Assembly: GCF_010501095.1 (NCBI RefSeq)
Contig: NZ_QVMP01000027.1
Coordinates: 1 to 38,532 of the forward strand
DNA: 38,532 nucleotides
Source: Dysgonomonas sp. 520
GTDB taxonomy: Bacteria > Bacteroidota > Bacteroidia > Bacteroidales > Dysgonomonadaceae
Direction of reading: 5' to 3'
Shown here: in pieces, positions 25,102 to 33,068 of the stretch
How positions within the stretch are numbered: the first letter of the stretch is position 1
Layout of the letters: every line of letters starts with the position of its first letter
The notes under the pieces: model-generated
Told to the model about the DNA's origin: nothing
What the model saw: the letters and a program-made list of their open reading frames with translations, nothing else
Databases searched by the model: none
Position numbers and translations under genes: made by a program

Positions 25102-25938
25102 ATGGCAGAAATGAATAATACCCCCATAGAACTTATTGATTTAGACAAAGTTATACAGAGCAAATCGCCTCAACTATACAAAAAAACGCCTAAATTCCTG
25201 ATCAATTACCTGAAAAGGAAAATCCATCAGGACGAAATAAACGAAATCCTGATAAGATACGGGCACACCGACGGGGTCGATTTCATGGTCAACACGACAA
25301 ATTACTTCGGGCTCACCCTGAATGTTTCGGGACTCGACCGGATCTCTACCGACGGACGTTACATCTTCGCGTCCAACCATCCTCTCGGAGGATTGGACGG
25401 AATATGCCTATCTTCCATCATTGGTGAAAAATTTGATAAAAAAATTAAATATATAGTTAACGATCTTCTTCTGAATATCAAACCTCTGCAAAGCATATTT
25501 GTTCCGGTAAACAAACACGGATCGCAAAACAAAAAATCAATATCGGCACAAAACGAAGCATTTGAATCGGACAACCAGATAGTTACATTTCCGGCCGGTA
25601 TCTGCTCAAGAAAAATAGACGGAAAAATTCAAGATTTGGAATGGAAAAAAACATTCATATCGAAAGCCGTTGAAACGAAACGAGACATTGTGCCTGTTTT
25701 TTTCGATGGACGAAATTCAAATTTCTTTTATAGATTTGCAAATATAAGAAAATCATTAGGTATCAAGTTTAACATAGAAATGCTGTTTCTACCGGACGAA
25801 TTGTTCAAAAACAGAAACGAGACTTTCAATGTTATATTTGGAAAACCGATTCCATACAGTTTTTTTGATAAAAGCAAAACTCAGTATCAATGGGCGCAGT
25901 ATGTGAGAGAGGAAGTTTATAAGTTAGGACAGAAATAA
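25102..25938 (+). CDS. glsA: GlsA-like O-acyltransferase (glycine-lipid type)
   Basis: A 278-aa member of the 1-acyl-glycerol-3-phosphate acyltransferase superfamily. The catalytic block is SNHPLGGLDG (H93...D99): the spacing is H-x5-D rather than the usual H-x4-D. A second block is VTFPAGICSRK. Together with the next gene, an OlsB-like N-acyltransferase 6 bp downstream, it matches the GlsA/GlsB pair that makes glycine lipids in Bacteroides; GlsA adds the second fatty acid to the hydroxyl of the N-acyl-3-hydroxyacyl amino acid. I chose the ATG at 25102; one at 25063 would add 13 residues that do not look like family sequence. The symbol is by context and family, not proven. Confidence 0.75.
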   Translation: MAEMNNTPIELIDLDKVIQSKSPQLYKKTPKFLINYLKRKIHQDEINEILIRYGHTDGVDFMVNTTNYFGLTLNVSGLDRISTDGRYIFASNHPLGGLDGICLSSIIGEKFDKKIKYIVNDLLLNIKPLQSIFVPVNKHGSQNKKSISAQNEAFESDNQIVTFPAGICSRKIDGKIQDLEWKKTFISKAVETKRDIVPVFFDGRNSNFFYRFANIRKSLGIKFNIEMLFLPDELFKNRNETFNVIFGKPIPYSFFDKSKTQYQWAQYVREEVYKLGQK

Positions 25939-25944
25939 TCAAAT

Positions 25945-26967
25945 ATGGAAAATATCATATCTCCTATCGATAAAAGCCTGATTAAGGCCGAATTGACAAA
26001 AGACAAATTTCTGAGAAAGACCAACAAGGCCAACAACGAAATTTACATTATCACACATCACAATTCGCCAAACGTAATGCGTGAAATCGGCAGGCTCAGG
26101 GAAATTGCTTTTCGTCACTACGGGGGAGGAACAGGTTTGTCGATGGATATTGACGAATACGACACAATGGAAAATCCATACAGGCAACTGATTGTATGGA
26201 ATCCCGAAGCGGAAGAAATTCTTGGTGGATACCGCTTCATTTGCGGACCTGATGTTAAAATCGACAAAAACGGAGAACCTGTCTTGGCAACTTCGCATCT
26301 GTTCCATTTTTCAAAAAAATTCATAGAAGAATATCTTCCATATACTTTCGAGCTGGGGCGGTCTTTTGTCACTCTCGAATACCAGTCAACCCGTGCCGGA
26401 TCGAAAGGATTGTTTGTTCTTGACAACTTGTGGGATGGTCTGGGTGCGCTTTCCGTGGCTGAACCCGCCATGAAGTATTTTTTCGGTAAGGTTACGATGT
26501 TCGACACATACAACCCCGAAGCACGCGACATGATCCTTTACTTTATGTATGATCAGTTTCCCGACCCCGACAAACTGGTCTATCCGAAAAAGGCTGTTGA
26601 AATAAAAACAGACGAAAAGGTACTCGCCAATATGTTCACAGGCAGCGATATACGAGCCAATTATAAGATATTGAATACTGCCGTGCGCAAACACAACATC
26701 AACATTCCCCCGTTGTTCAACGCATATATAGGATTATCGTCGAGCATGAAGGTGTTCGGAACAGCAATAAACGACGAATTTGGCAATGTGGAAGAAACTG
26801 GCATACTGATAGATAAAGATGAGATACTTGAAGAAAAAAGGAAAAGACACATCGAAACCTATATCCTCGACAAGCCATCGAAACGTTTTCTTAACCGTTT
26901 GCGCCAGTCTATCAATTGGAACGGAAACAAAATAACCAGAAAAAAAAGATCGGGATTATCAAAATAA
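25945..26967 (+). CDS. glsB: GlsB-like N-acyltransferase (OlsB/GNAT type)
   Basis: A 340-aa protein of the ornithine-lipid N-acyltransferase (OlsB) group, often mis-annotated as hemolysin. The acyltransferase core runs about residues 45-190: REIGRLREIAFRHYGGGTG, LIVWNPEAEEILGGYRF and YTFELGRSFV are typical. The long C-terminal half ends in a basic tail (KITRKKRSGLSK), possibly for membrane contact. GlsB in Bacteroides attaches a 3-hydroxy fatty acid to the amino group of glycine. It follows the O-acyltransferase gene by 6 bp and precedes aroA by 66 bp. The head-group amino acid cannot be deduced from sequence. Confidence 0.8.
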   Translation: MENIISPIDKSLIKAELTKDKFLRKTNKANNEIYIITHHNSPNVMREIGRLREIAFRHYGGGTGLSMDIDEYDTMENPYRQLIVWNPEAEEILGGYRFICGPDVKIDKNGEPVLATSHLFHFSKKFIEEYLPYTFELGRSFVTLEYQSTRAGSKGLFVLDNLWDGLGALSVAEPAMKYFFGKVTMFDTYNPEARDMILYFMYDQFPDPDKLVYPKKAVEIKTDEKVLANMFTGSDIRANYKILNTAVRKHNINIPPLFNAYIGLSSSMKVFGTAINDEFGNVEETGILIDKDEILEEKRKRHIETYILDKPSKRFLNRLRQSINWNGNKITRKKRSGLSK

Positions 26968-27033
26968 AATCGGGTTGCAAACCTATTGAAAAAGAGTATA
27001 GACACTAAATACCATCAATTCTTATTTCAGAAA

Positions 27034-28260
27034 ATGAAATACAAAATAACAGCACCAAAATCGGTTCACTCAACAATCAAGTTACCGGCATCAAAAAGCA
27101 TAAGCAACAGGGCACTGATATTAAACAACCTTTGCAATAGTCCATACAAAATTCAAAACCTGTCGGATTGTGACGACACGATGGTTATGATCAAGGCTTT
27201 TGAAGAAAACTCCGAAGTGATAGATGTGATGGCAGCCGGCACATCTATGCGTTTCCTGACTGCCTATTATTCTCAAATTCCGGGCGAGAGAATCATCACC
27301 GGAACCGAGCGTATGAAAAAAAGACCGATACAGATATTGGTCAACGCACTGAACGCACTGGGTGCCCGCATCAGCTATGTTGAAACACCCGGCTACCCTC
27401 CCCTGAAAATACAGGGCAGCGTATTGGACGGAGGCGAAATATTTCTTTCGGGTGCAATCAGTTCGCAGTTTATCTCGGCCATACTGATGATAGCCCCTAC
27501 AATGGAAAAAGGATTGGTGATGCATCTCGAAGGTGGTATAATTTCCATCCCATACATAAAACTCACATTGAAAATGATGAGCGACTTCGGCGTAAAGGCC
27601 GATTGGAAAGGCAACACAATAACCATCTACCCTCAACACTATATGCCGACGCCTTACATCGTCGAATCGGATTGGTCGGGGGCATCTTATTGGTACGAGA
27701 TTGCAGCACTATCGGATAGTGCAGAGATTAAACTTGAAGGATTGTTCGCAAACAGTCCGCAGGGAGACTCGAAAGTTGCCGAACTGTTCATCGACCTGGG
27801 AGTTGAAACCAAATACGAAGAAGGCTCCGTTGTACTGACTAAAACCAACAGGCGGACGAAAAAATTCTTCCACAATTTTGTTGACCAACCCGATTTGGCT
27901 CAGACATTTGCCGTAACTTGCTGTCTGCTCGACATACCATTCCTTTTCACAGGTCTTCAAAGCCTGAAAATAAAGGAAACCGACCGTATAGAAGCTCTAA
28001 AAGTCGAGTTAAAGAAACTCGGTTATGTACTTTACGACAGTCAGGACAGTATACTGGAATGGAACGGCGAAAGATGCGAACCTGAATCCGAGCCTGTTAT
28101 ATCTACATACGAAGACCATCGGATGGCTATGGCTTTTGCACCTGCCTCAACAAGGATAAGCAACATCTGCATTGCACATCCGGGAGTTGTATCGAAGTCT
28201 TACCCAAACTATTGGAACAATCTGAAAAATGTAGGTTTCTTGATAGAAAAAGAAGACTAA
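27034..28260 (+). CDS. aroA: 3-phosphoshikimate 1-carboxyvinyltransferase (EPSP synthase)
   Basis: Shikimate-pathway enzyme, 408 aa, joining phosphoenolpyruvate and shikimate-3-phosphate in the cytoplasm. The ATG at 27034 is preferred to an in-frame TTG at 26986, since MKYKITAP leads directly into LPASKSISNRA (K21, S22, R26 bind substrates). Others: AAGTSMRF (68-74), RMKKRPI, AISSQFIS, LKIKETDRI and DHRMAMAFA, all family blocks. The Pro that follows GTAMR in E. coli (P101) is Phe74 here, a divergent version of the glyphosate/PEP loop. It is 6 bp upstream of the metal permease gene, perhaps co-transcribed with it. Confidence 0.96.
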   Translation: MKYKITAPKSVHSTIKLPASKSISNRALILNNLCNSPYKIQNLSDCDDTMVMIKAFEENSEVIDVMAAGTSMRFLTAYYSQIPGERIITGTERMKKRPIQILVNALNALGARISYVETPGYPPLKIQGSVLDGGEIFLSGAISSQFISAILMIAPTMEKGLVMHLEGGIISIPYIKLTLKMMSDFGVKADWKGNTITIYPQHYMPTPYIVESDWSGASYWYEIAALSDSAEIKLEGLFANSPQGDSKVAELFIDLGVETKYEEGSVVLTKTNRRTKKFFHNFVDQPDLAQTFAVTCCLLDIPFLFTGLQSLKIKETDRIEALKVELKKLGYVLYDSQDSILEWNGERCEPESEPVISTYEDHRMAMAFAPASTRISNICIAHPGVVSKSYPNYWNNLKNVGFLIEKED

Positions 28261-28266
28261 CGAGAT

Positions 28267-29106
28267 ATGGGTGTATTTGATTTCTTCGAATTTTTCCAGT
28301 ACGATTTTTTCCCCAATGCCATAATGGGATGCTTGTTTGCCAGCATTGCATGTGGAATCATTGGTTCATATATTGTAATCAGGCGGCTGGCATTCATTAG
28401 CGGAGGAATCACACACACCTCTCTGGGAGGGATCGGAATAGGATTCTACTTCGGATTTAACCCGATATTGGGAGCCTTGATTTTTTCTATCCTTTCTGCC
28501 ATCGGGATAGAATGGCTGTCGGGCAGGCAAGACGTGAGAAAAGACTCTGCCATCGCCACATTCTGGACATTCGGCATGGCCGTCGGAATCATCTTCACCT
28601 TTCTGAAACCCGGCTATGCACCCAATCTGACTGAATATTTGTTTGGAAACATTCTCACAATCACCCAAGCCGACATTGTTTCTTTAGCTGCGCTTTCGCT
28701 AGTTCTCATCGCTGTATTCAGCCTGTTCAATAAAAAAATTCTCTACACGGCATTCGACCCCGAATTTGCTAAAACACGCAAATATCCCGTCAAACTGATC
28801 GAATATGCGATGATGATTTTTATTGCAATATCTATCGTCCTTTCAATAAGGCTTGTCGGCATAATCCTGCTGATGTCGCTCCTCACAGTTCCGCAGATTA
28901 CAGCCAACCTTTTCACTTCCAACTTCAACAAGATGATATTGCTGTCCATTTTGTTCGGTCTGACAGGATGCCTTACCGGACTGATTTTGACTTGCTACAT
29001 TGACGTTCCGTCCGGCGCATTTATCATATTCGTCCAGATATTGATATTTCTTACCTGCAAATTAATAACACGAATCAGCAGTCAAAAACGAACTGCAAGG
29101 ATATAA
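28267..29106 (+). CDS. ZnuB/TroC-type metal ABC transporter permease
   Basis: A 279-aa inner-membrane protein of the ABC-3 family (zinc, manganese or iron uptake permeases) with about eight or nine membrane helices. Typical blocks: AIMGCLFASIACGIIGSYIVIRR at the N-terminus, FISGGITHTSLGGIGIGFYFG, and the late SIRLVGIILLMSLLTVPQITA. The ABC ATPase (ZnuC-like) and solute-binding protein (ZnuA-like) that should form the complex are not next to it: upstream is aroA, downstream an NTPase. The metal cannot be told from sequence. Confidence 0.92.
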   Translation: MGVFDFFEFFQYDFFPNAIMGCLFASIACGIIGSYIVIRRLAFISGGITHTSLGGIGIGFYFGFNPILGALIFSILSAIGIEWLSGRQDVRKDSAIATFWTFGMAVGIIFTFLKPGYAPNLTEYLFGNILTITQADIVSLAALSLVLIAVFSLFNKKILYTAFDPEFAKTRKYPVKLIEYAMMIFIAISIVLSIRLVGIILLMSLLTVPQITANLFTSNFNKMILLSILFGLTGCLTGLILTCYIDVPSGAFIIFVQILIFLTCKLITRISSQKRTARI

Positions 29107-29189
29107 GGTATTTAAAGTTCTTCTTCCAATTCATATATGTTATATTTCGGATGGAGTAAAGCTCCACCCCTGCAATAAAATTTATTGAT

Positions 29190-29264
29190 GTAGGGGCATG
29201 TGTCAAAAGTAAAATTACACCCTCTTATGACAACAACATCGGGCGAAATATTTTTCGTCCCTAC
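29190..29264. repeat. Repeat-like palindromic element in the permease-NTPase gap
   Basis: GTAGGGGC (29190-29197) and GTCCCTAC (29257-29264) are near-inverted ends; inside, GGGCGAAA and TTTCGTCCC (29241-29261) form a hairpin. Positions 29199-29220 read GTGTC-AAAAGTAAAATTACAC and match the minus strand of 8795-8817 apart from a 2-nt gap and one base. The stretch therefore shares a motif with the nested element at 8665-8825. No gene is seen in this 205-bp gap. Confidence 0.55.
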
Positions 29265-29311
29265 TGAGAAGATATTGTACAAAGTAAAAGAACATTATTC
29301 AATAGGAAATT

Positions 29312-29848
29312 ATGTATAAAGAAAATTATTACATCATAACAGGCGGTCCGGGGGTTGGCAAAACGTCCTTGATAAATGAACTCGGAAGCAGAGGTTACAA
29401 TACTGTGTCGGAAGTTGCCCGCGAGATAATAAAACATCAGGTAGAAACAAATGGCAAAGCACTTCCCTGGTCCGACCGAAAGTTGTATTCAGATTTAATG
29501 CTGAAACATTCGATCGGAGATTATCTGCGACTTGCTGAATCGCCCGAAATCTTTTTTTTCGACAGGGGGATTCCGGATACTTACGGATATGAAGTTTTGC
29601 TAGGTTTCCAGATTGAAAAGAATCTGGATATGGCGGTCAGGGAATACAAGTATAACCGAACGGTTTTCATTTTGCCCCCTTGGGAAGACATATACCATAC
29701 CGACACGGAGCGCAAACAAGACTACGAAGAAGCCGTCAACACCTACATGGTAATGAGAAGTGTTTATACTCAACTGGGATACAACCTCATCGAAGTGCCT
29801 AAATTGCCCGTTGAGGAAAGAGCGGATTTTGTTTTGCAAACAAGATAG
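29312..29848 (+). CDS. P-loop NTPase of the AAA_28 type
   Basis: A 178-aa cytoplasmic P-loop protein. Walker A is GGPGVGKTS (11-19); EVAREII (about 34-40) and FFFDRGIPDTYGY (about 86-98), a Walker-B-like DRG block, follow. This layout fits the AAA_28 ATPase/kinase-like family, small proteins related to nucleoside- and NMN-kinase-like enzymes. The substrate is unknown. It stands alone, with a repeat element before it and 128 bp of AT-rich sequence after it. Confidence 0.85.
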   Translation: MYKENYYIITGGPGVGKTSLINELGSRGYNTVSEVAREIIKHQVETNGKALPWSDRKLYSDLMLKHSIGDYLRLAESPEIFFFDRGIPDTYGYEVLLGFQIEKNLDMAVREYKYNRTVFILPPWEDIYHTDTERKQDYEEAVNTYMVMRSVYTQLGYNLIEVPKLPVEERADFVLQTR

Positions 29849-29902
29849 CTAACTATATGTAAAAAAAACACATTATTATCCCGACATATTCACATCTTTT
29901 TT

Positions 29903-29931
29903 TTGAATATTTGAAATTTATCATATTTTTG
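29903..29931 (+). promoter_or_regulatory. Promoter of the HTH-cupin gene
   Basis: TTG at 29903-29905 and the -7 box TATTTTTG at 29924-29931 are 18 nt apart, one short of the usual 19-21. The start codon at 29995 lies about 57 nt past the expected transcription start. An in-frame TTG at 29977 can be ignored as a start. Confidence 0.5.
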
Positions 29932-29994
29932 TAGAACTTCCGCAGAAAATCGGGATTAACTATCAACTAAGAAACTTTGATTATATACCAAAAG

Positions 29995-30576
29995 ATGAAA
30001 GCAAATAAAAAGATTGGGGAAAGAATAAAACAACTTCGTGAGTCGAAATCAATTACTATTGCCGAAATGGTTGAGCGTTCCGGCTTGGAAGAAAAACAAC
30101 TCAACAATATAGAACATGCCGAAGCACTACCATCGCTCGCACCTCTCATCAAGATTGCACGCGTGTTGGGTGTCAGGTTGGGCACATTTCTTGACGACAA
30201 TGAAAATCTGGGCCCTGTGGTTTCCCGTAAAGAGCAACATACAACAAAAACTATAAGTTTTTCAACCAAAGATACGTCTTCGCATCAGCACATGGACTAC
30301 TTCTCTTTGTCGAGCGCCAAGTCGGGCAGGCACATGGAGCCTTTTATCATAAACATTGCGCCAATAGAAGATGGCGTAGATTTTATCCTTTCCACACACG
30401 AGGGAGAGGAATTTATATACTGCATTGATGGTGTTGTAGAAATTAATTACGGAAAAGAAACTTATCTGTTAGAAGAAGGCGACAGCATTTTTTACGATTC
30501 CATTATAGCTCATCACGTGCATGCAGCAGGTGAAAACGGAGCAAAAATACTGGCGGTTGTTTATACTCCATTTTAA
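29995..30576 (+). CDS. HTH-XRE/cupin transcriptional regulator
   Basis: A 193-aa regulator with an XRE-type helix-turn-helix at about residues 8-62 (IGERIKQLRESKSITIAEMVERSG...) and a cupin_2 domain at about 105-190, including HEGEEFIYCIDG and the DSIFYDSIIAHHVHA strand with its His residues. Such HTH-cupin proteins sense small metabolites and control neighbouring genes. It starts at the ATG at 29995, because an in-frame TTG at 29977 lacks support. The next gene, 107 bp on, is an acyl-CoA synthetase, so fatty-acid use is the likely target; this is inference from position. Confidence 0.9.
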   Translation: MKANKKIGERIKQLRESKSITIAEMVERSGLEEKQLNNIEHAEALPSLAPLIKIARVLGVRLGTFLDDNENLGPVVSRKEQHTTKTISFSTKDTSSHQHMDYFSLSSAKSGRHMEPFIINIAPIEDGVDFILSTHEGEEFIYCIDGVVEINYGKETYLLEEGDSIFYDSIIAHHVHAAGENGAKILAVVYTPF

Positions 30577-30585
30577 AATAATATC

Positions 30586-30648
30586 GTCATACCGAGTGAA
30601 ACGAAGCATCTGCTAGTAAAGGCAGATCTTTCACCGATCGTTTGAGAC
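30586..30648. repeat. REP-like hairpin between the regulator and acyl-CoA synthetase genes
   Basis: GTCATACCGAGTGAAACGAA...CATCTGC (30586-30613) is followed after a 7-8-nt loop by its imperfect complement GCAGATC...GAGAC (30622-30648). The arm resembles the inner arms of the element at 8704-8770 (GTCAT..TGA...GAA..ATCT). It is non-coding and lies within what would be a two-gene unit, so it may also affect RNA stability or read-through. Confidence 0.6.
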
Positions 30649-30683
30649 AACAACAAAAAGAGCAATATAAAAACACAAAATAT

Positions 30684-32336
30684 ATGCAACTGACAGACAA
30701 AACCGTCGGACAATGGCTCGAATATTGGGCTGAGAATACTCCGGACAAGGAATACATTGTATATTCCGACAGGGATTTGCGTTTTACATGGAAACAATTC
30801 AACGAACGTGTTGATAATATGGCTAAAGGCATGCTTGCAATAGGCGTGAAACCGGGTAGCCATGTTGGAATCTGGGCAACGAACGTTCCCGATTGGCTGA
30901 CTTTTCTGTATGCCGGAGCTAAAATAGGGGCGGTGCTTGTTACAGTCAACACAAACTATAAGCAACACGAATTGGAATACCTTGTCGACAATGCTGATAT
31001 TGATACCCTTTGCATCACAGAAGGAGTTTTCGATGGCAGTTATATAGACATGACCTACGAAATGGTTCCCGAACTAAAGACTACCCAGCGGGGATACCTG
31101 AAAAACGAACGGTTCCCAAAACTTAGGAATGTGGTATTCATCGGACAAGAAAAGTACAGAGGAATGTACAATACGCCCGAACTTCTGCTTTTGGGACAAA
31201 ATATTTCGGACGACCTTTTGAATGAGACAAAAAGTAAAGTTACCTGCCACGATGTGGTGAACATGCAATACACATCCGGAACCACCGGATTCCCCAAAGG
31301 GGTAATGCTTACCCACTATAACATCACCAACAACGGATTCTTTACGGGCGAAGGGATGAAATTCACCCAAGATGACAAGCTATGTATTTGCGTGCCATTG
31401 TTTCACTGCTTCGGGATCACTTTGGCTACGATGAACTGCCTCACACACGGATCTACGCAAGTGATGGTGGAGCGATTCGACCCGTTGGTTGTGCTTGCAT
31501 CCGTTCACAAAGAAAGATGTACTGCCCTCTACGGTGTGCCAACCATGTTTATAGCCGAGCTTAATCACCCAATGTTCAACCTGTTTGATGTAAGTTCGTT
31601 ACGTACGGGAATTATGGCAGGAGCATTATGCCCCATCGAACTGATGCGGCAGGTTACCGAGAAACTTCACGTTACATATATCACAAGCGTGTATGGCCTA
31701 ACGGAGTCCTCACCCGGCATGACTCATTCCGTATTGGAAGACTCTTTCGAAACCCGTTGCACAACCGTTGGAAAGGAATATCCTTTCACCGAAGTTAAGA
31801 TAGTGAACCCCGATACAGGTGAAGAGTGCGCCGCCGGCGAACAAGGCGAAATATGTTGCCGGGGATATCTGGTGATGAAGGGATATTACAAAAATCCACA
31901 AGCCACGGCCGAAGTGATAGACAAAGACGGCTGGCTACATTCGGGCGATTTGGGTGTTAAGGACGAAAACGGATACCTCCGTGTCACAGGCCGTATCAAG
32001 GATATGATAATACGTGGAGGAGAGAATATCTACCCTCGCGAAATAGAAGAATTCCTTTATCATCTCGAAGGCGTGAAAGATATTCAGGTGGCGGGAATAC
32101 CTTCTCCAAAATATGGAGAACAGGTTGGCGCATTCATTATTCAGCAAGAGGGCGCAAATTTAAAACCGGAAGACGTTACCGACTTTTGCCGTGGACAGAT
32201 TGCCCGCTACAAAATTCCGAAATATATTTTCTTTGTCGATTCTTTTCCGCTTACAGGTAGTGGCAAGATTCAAAAGTTCAAATTGAAAGATATAGGTTTG
32301 GAATTGCTGAAAGAGCAAGGCATAGAAGTGGTATAA
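30684..32336 (+). CDS. AMP-dependent acyl-CoA synthetase
   Basis: A 550-aa adenylate-forming enzyme of the ANL superfamily, likely a medium- or long-chain fatty-acid CoA ligase (ACSF2/FadD-like). P-loop [10 protein letters not shown] (197-206); [25 protein letters not shown]; hinge and Arg in [22 protein letters not shown]-terminal catalytic Lys in [11 protein letters not shown]. The ATG at 30684 is used, since an in-frame TTG at 30642 lies in the repeat hairpin. The HTH-cupin gene upstream probably controls it. The chain length of the substrate cannot be read from sequence. Confidence 0.93.
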   Translation: MQLTDKTVGQWLEYWAENTPDKEYIVYSDRDLRFTWKQFNERVDNMAKGMLAIGVKPGSHVGIWATNVPDWLTFLYAGAKIGAVLVTVNTNYKQHELEYLVDNADIDTLCITEGVFDGSYIDMTYEMVPELKTTQRGYLKNERFPKLRNVVFIGQEKYRGMYNTPELLLLGQNISDDLLNETKSKVTCHDVVNMQYTSGTTGFPKGVMLTHYNITNNGFFTGEGMKFTQDDKLCICVPLFHCFGITLATMNCLTHGSTQVMVERFDPLVVLASVHKERCTALYGVPTMFIAELNHPMFNLFDVSSLRTGIMAGALCPIELMRQVTEKLHVTYITSVYGLTESSPGMTHSVLEDSFETRCTTVGKEYPFTEVKIVNPDTGEECAAGEQGEICCRGYLVMKGYYKNPQATAEVIDKDGWLHSGDLGVKDENGYLRVTGRIKDMIIRGGENIYPREIEEFLYHLEGVKDIQVAGIPSPKYGEQVGAFIIQQEGANLKPEDVTDFCRGQIARYKIPKYIFFVDSFPLTGSGKIQKFKLKDIGLELLKEQGIEVV

Positions 32337-32347
32337 ATAACCGGGAT

Positions 32348-32382
32348 GCCTATTTCAACTTTTTGAGTTTGAATAAGTAGGC
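32348..32382 (+). terminator. Imperfect hairpin after the acyl-CoA synthetase gene
   Basis: GCCTA (32348-32352) and TAGGC (32378-32382) close a stem in which TTCAAC and GTTTGAA also pair with bulges. There is no clean T-tract. It lies just before the next promoter and could end the upstream unit. Confidence 0.35.
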
Positions 32383-32392
32383 AATAAACATT

Positions 32393-32422
32393 TTGCCTGA
32401 ATCTTATTTAATACTATTTTTG
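32393..32422 (+). promoter_or_regulatory. Canonical promoter of the DUF4254-GT9-GT4 operon
   Basis: TTG at 32393-32395, 19-nt spacer, then TATTTTTG at 32415-32422: a full Bacteroidota promoter. Transcription should start near 32429. An in-frame TTG start codon candidate at 32393 for the next gene is this -33 element, which settles the gene start at the ATG at 32447. Confidence 0.75.
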
Positions 32423-32446
32423 CATATACTAACTAAAACAACAACA

Positions 32447-33052
32447 ATGAAATTCACCGAACTGAGTAATCAGATATTTGATACAACAATTGCAGACTAT
32501 CACAAAACTGACAATATAGATGCTCCGATTACAAACCCATACCCATTGAAAAGCATAGAGTACTATCTTTATCTGAAAAACTGGATAGACACGGTTCAAT
32601 GGCATCTGGAAGATATAATCAGAGATCCTCAGATCGACCCGGTGGAGGCATTGAAAATCAAACGCAGGATAGACAAATCGAATCAGGACAGAACCGATCT
32701 TGTAGAACTGATCGACAGTTATTTCCTTGACAAATATCGAGACGTAAAAACACAGCCGTCAGCAAAAATAAACACCGAAAGTCCGGCCTGGGCTATCGAC
32801 AGGCTATCTATCTTAGCGCTGAAAATATATCACATGAGACAAGAAGCGGAACGTGAAAACGCTGATACGGCACATCGTGAAGCCAGCCGAAAAAAACTGG
32901 ATGTGTTGCTCACCCAGCGTGTAGACTTGTCAACCGCCATAAATGAACTTATAGAAGACATAGAAAGCGGAAATAAATATATGAAGGTGTATAAGCAGAT
33001 GAAGATGTATAACGACCCGGCATTGAACCCTGTGTTGTACGAGAAAAAATAA
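32447..33052 (+). CDS. DUF4254-family protein
   Basis: A 201-aa protein, all-helical in appearance, without signal peptide or membrane helix. It fits the DUF4254 family of Bacteroidota: an N-terminal block with NPYPLKSIEYYLYLKNWIDTVQWHLED, then INTESPAWAIDRLSILALKIYHM and a long C-terminal helix. No catalytic motif is known. Genes of this family are commonly found next to heptosyltransferase-like GT9 genes, as here (16-bp gap), so a role in lipopolysaccharide core or glycolipid assembly is likely but unproven. Confidence 0.85.
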   Translation: MKFTELSNQIFDTTIADYHKTDNIDAPITNPYPLKSIEYYLYLKNWIDTVQWHLEDIIRDPQIDPVEALKIKRRIDKSNQDRTDLVELIDSYFLDKYRDVKTQPSAKINTESPAWAIDRLSILALKIYHMRQEAERENADTAHREASRKKLDVLLTQRVDLSTAINELIEDIESGNKYMKVYKQMKMYNDPALNPVLYEKK

Positions 33053-33068
33053 GTTCTTTCCGGATAAT

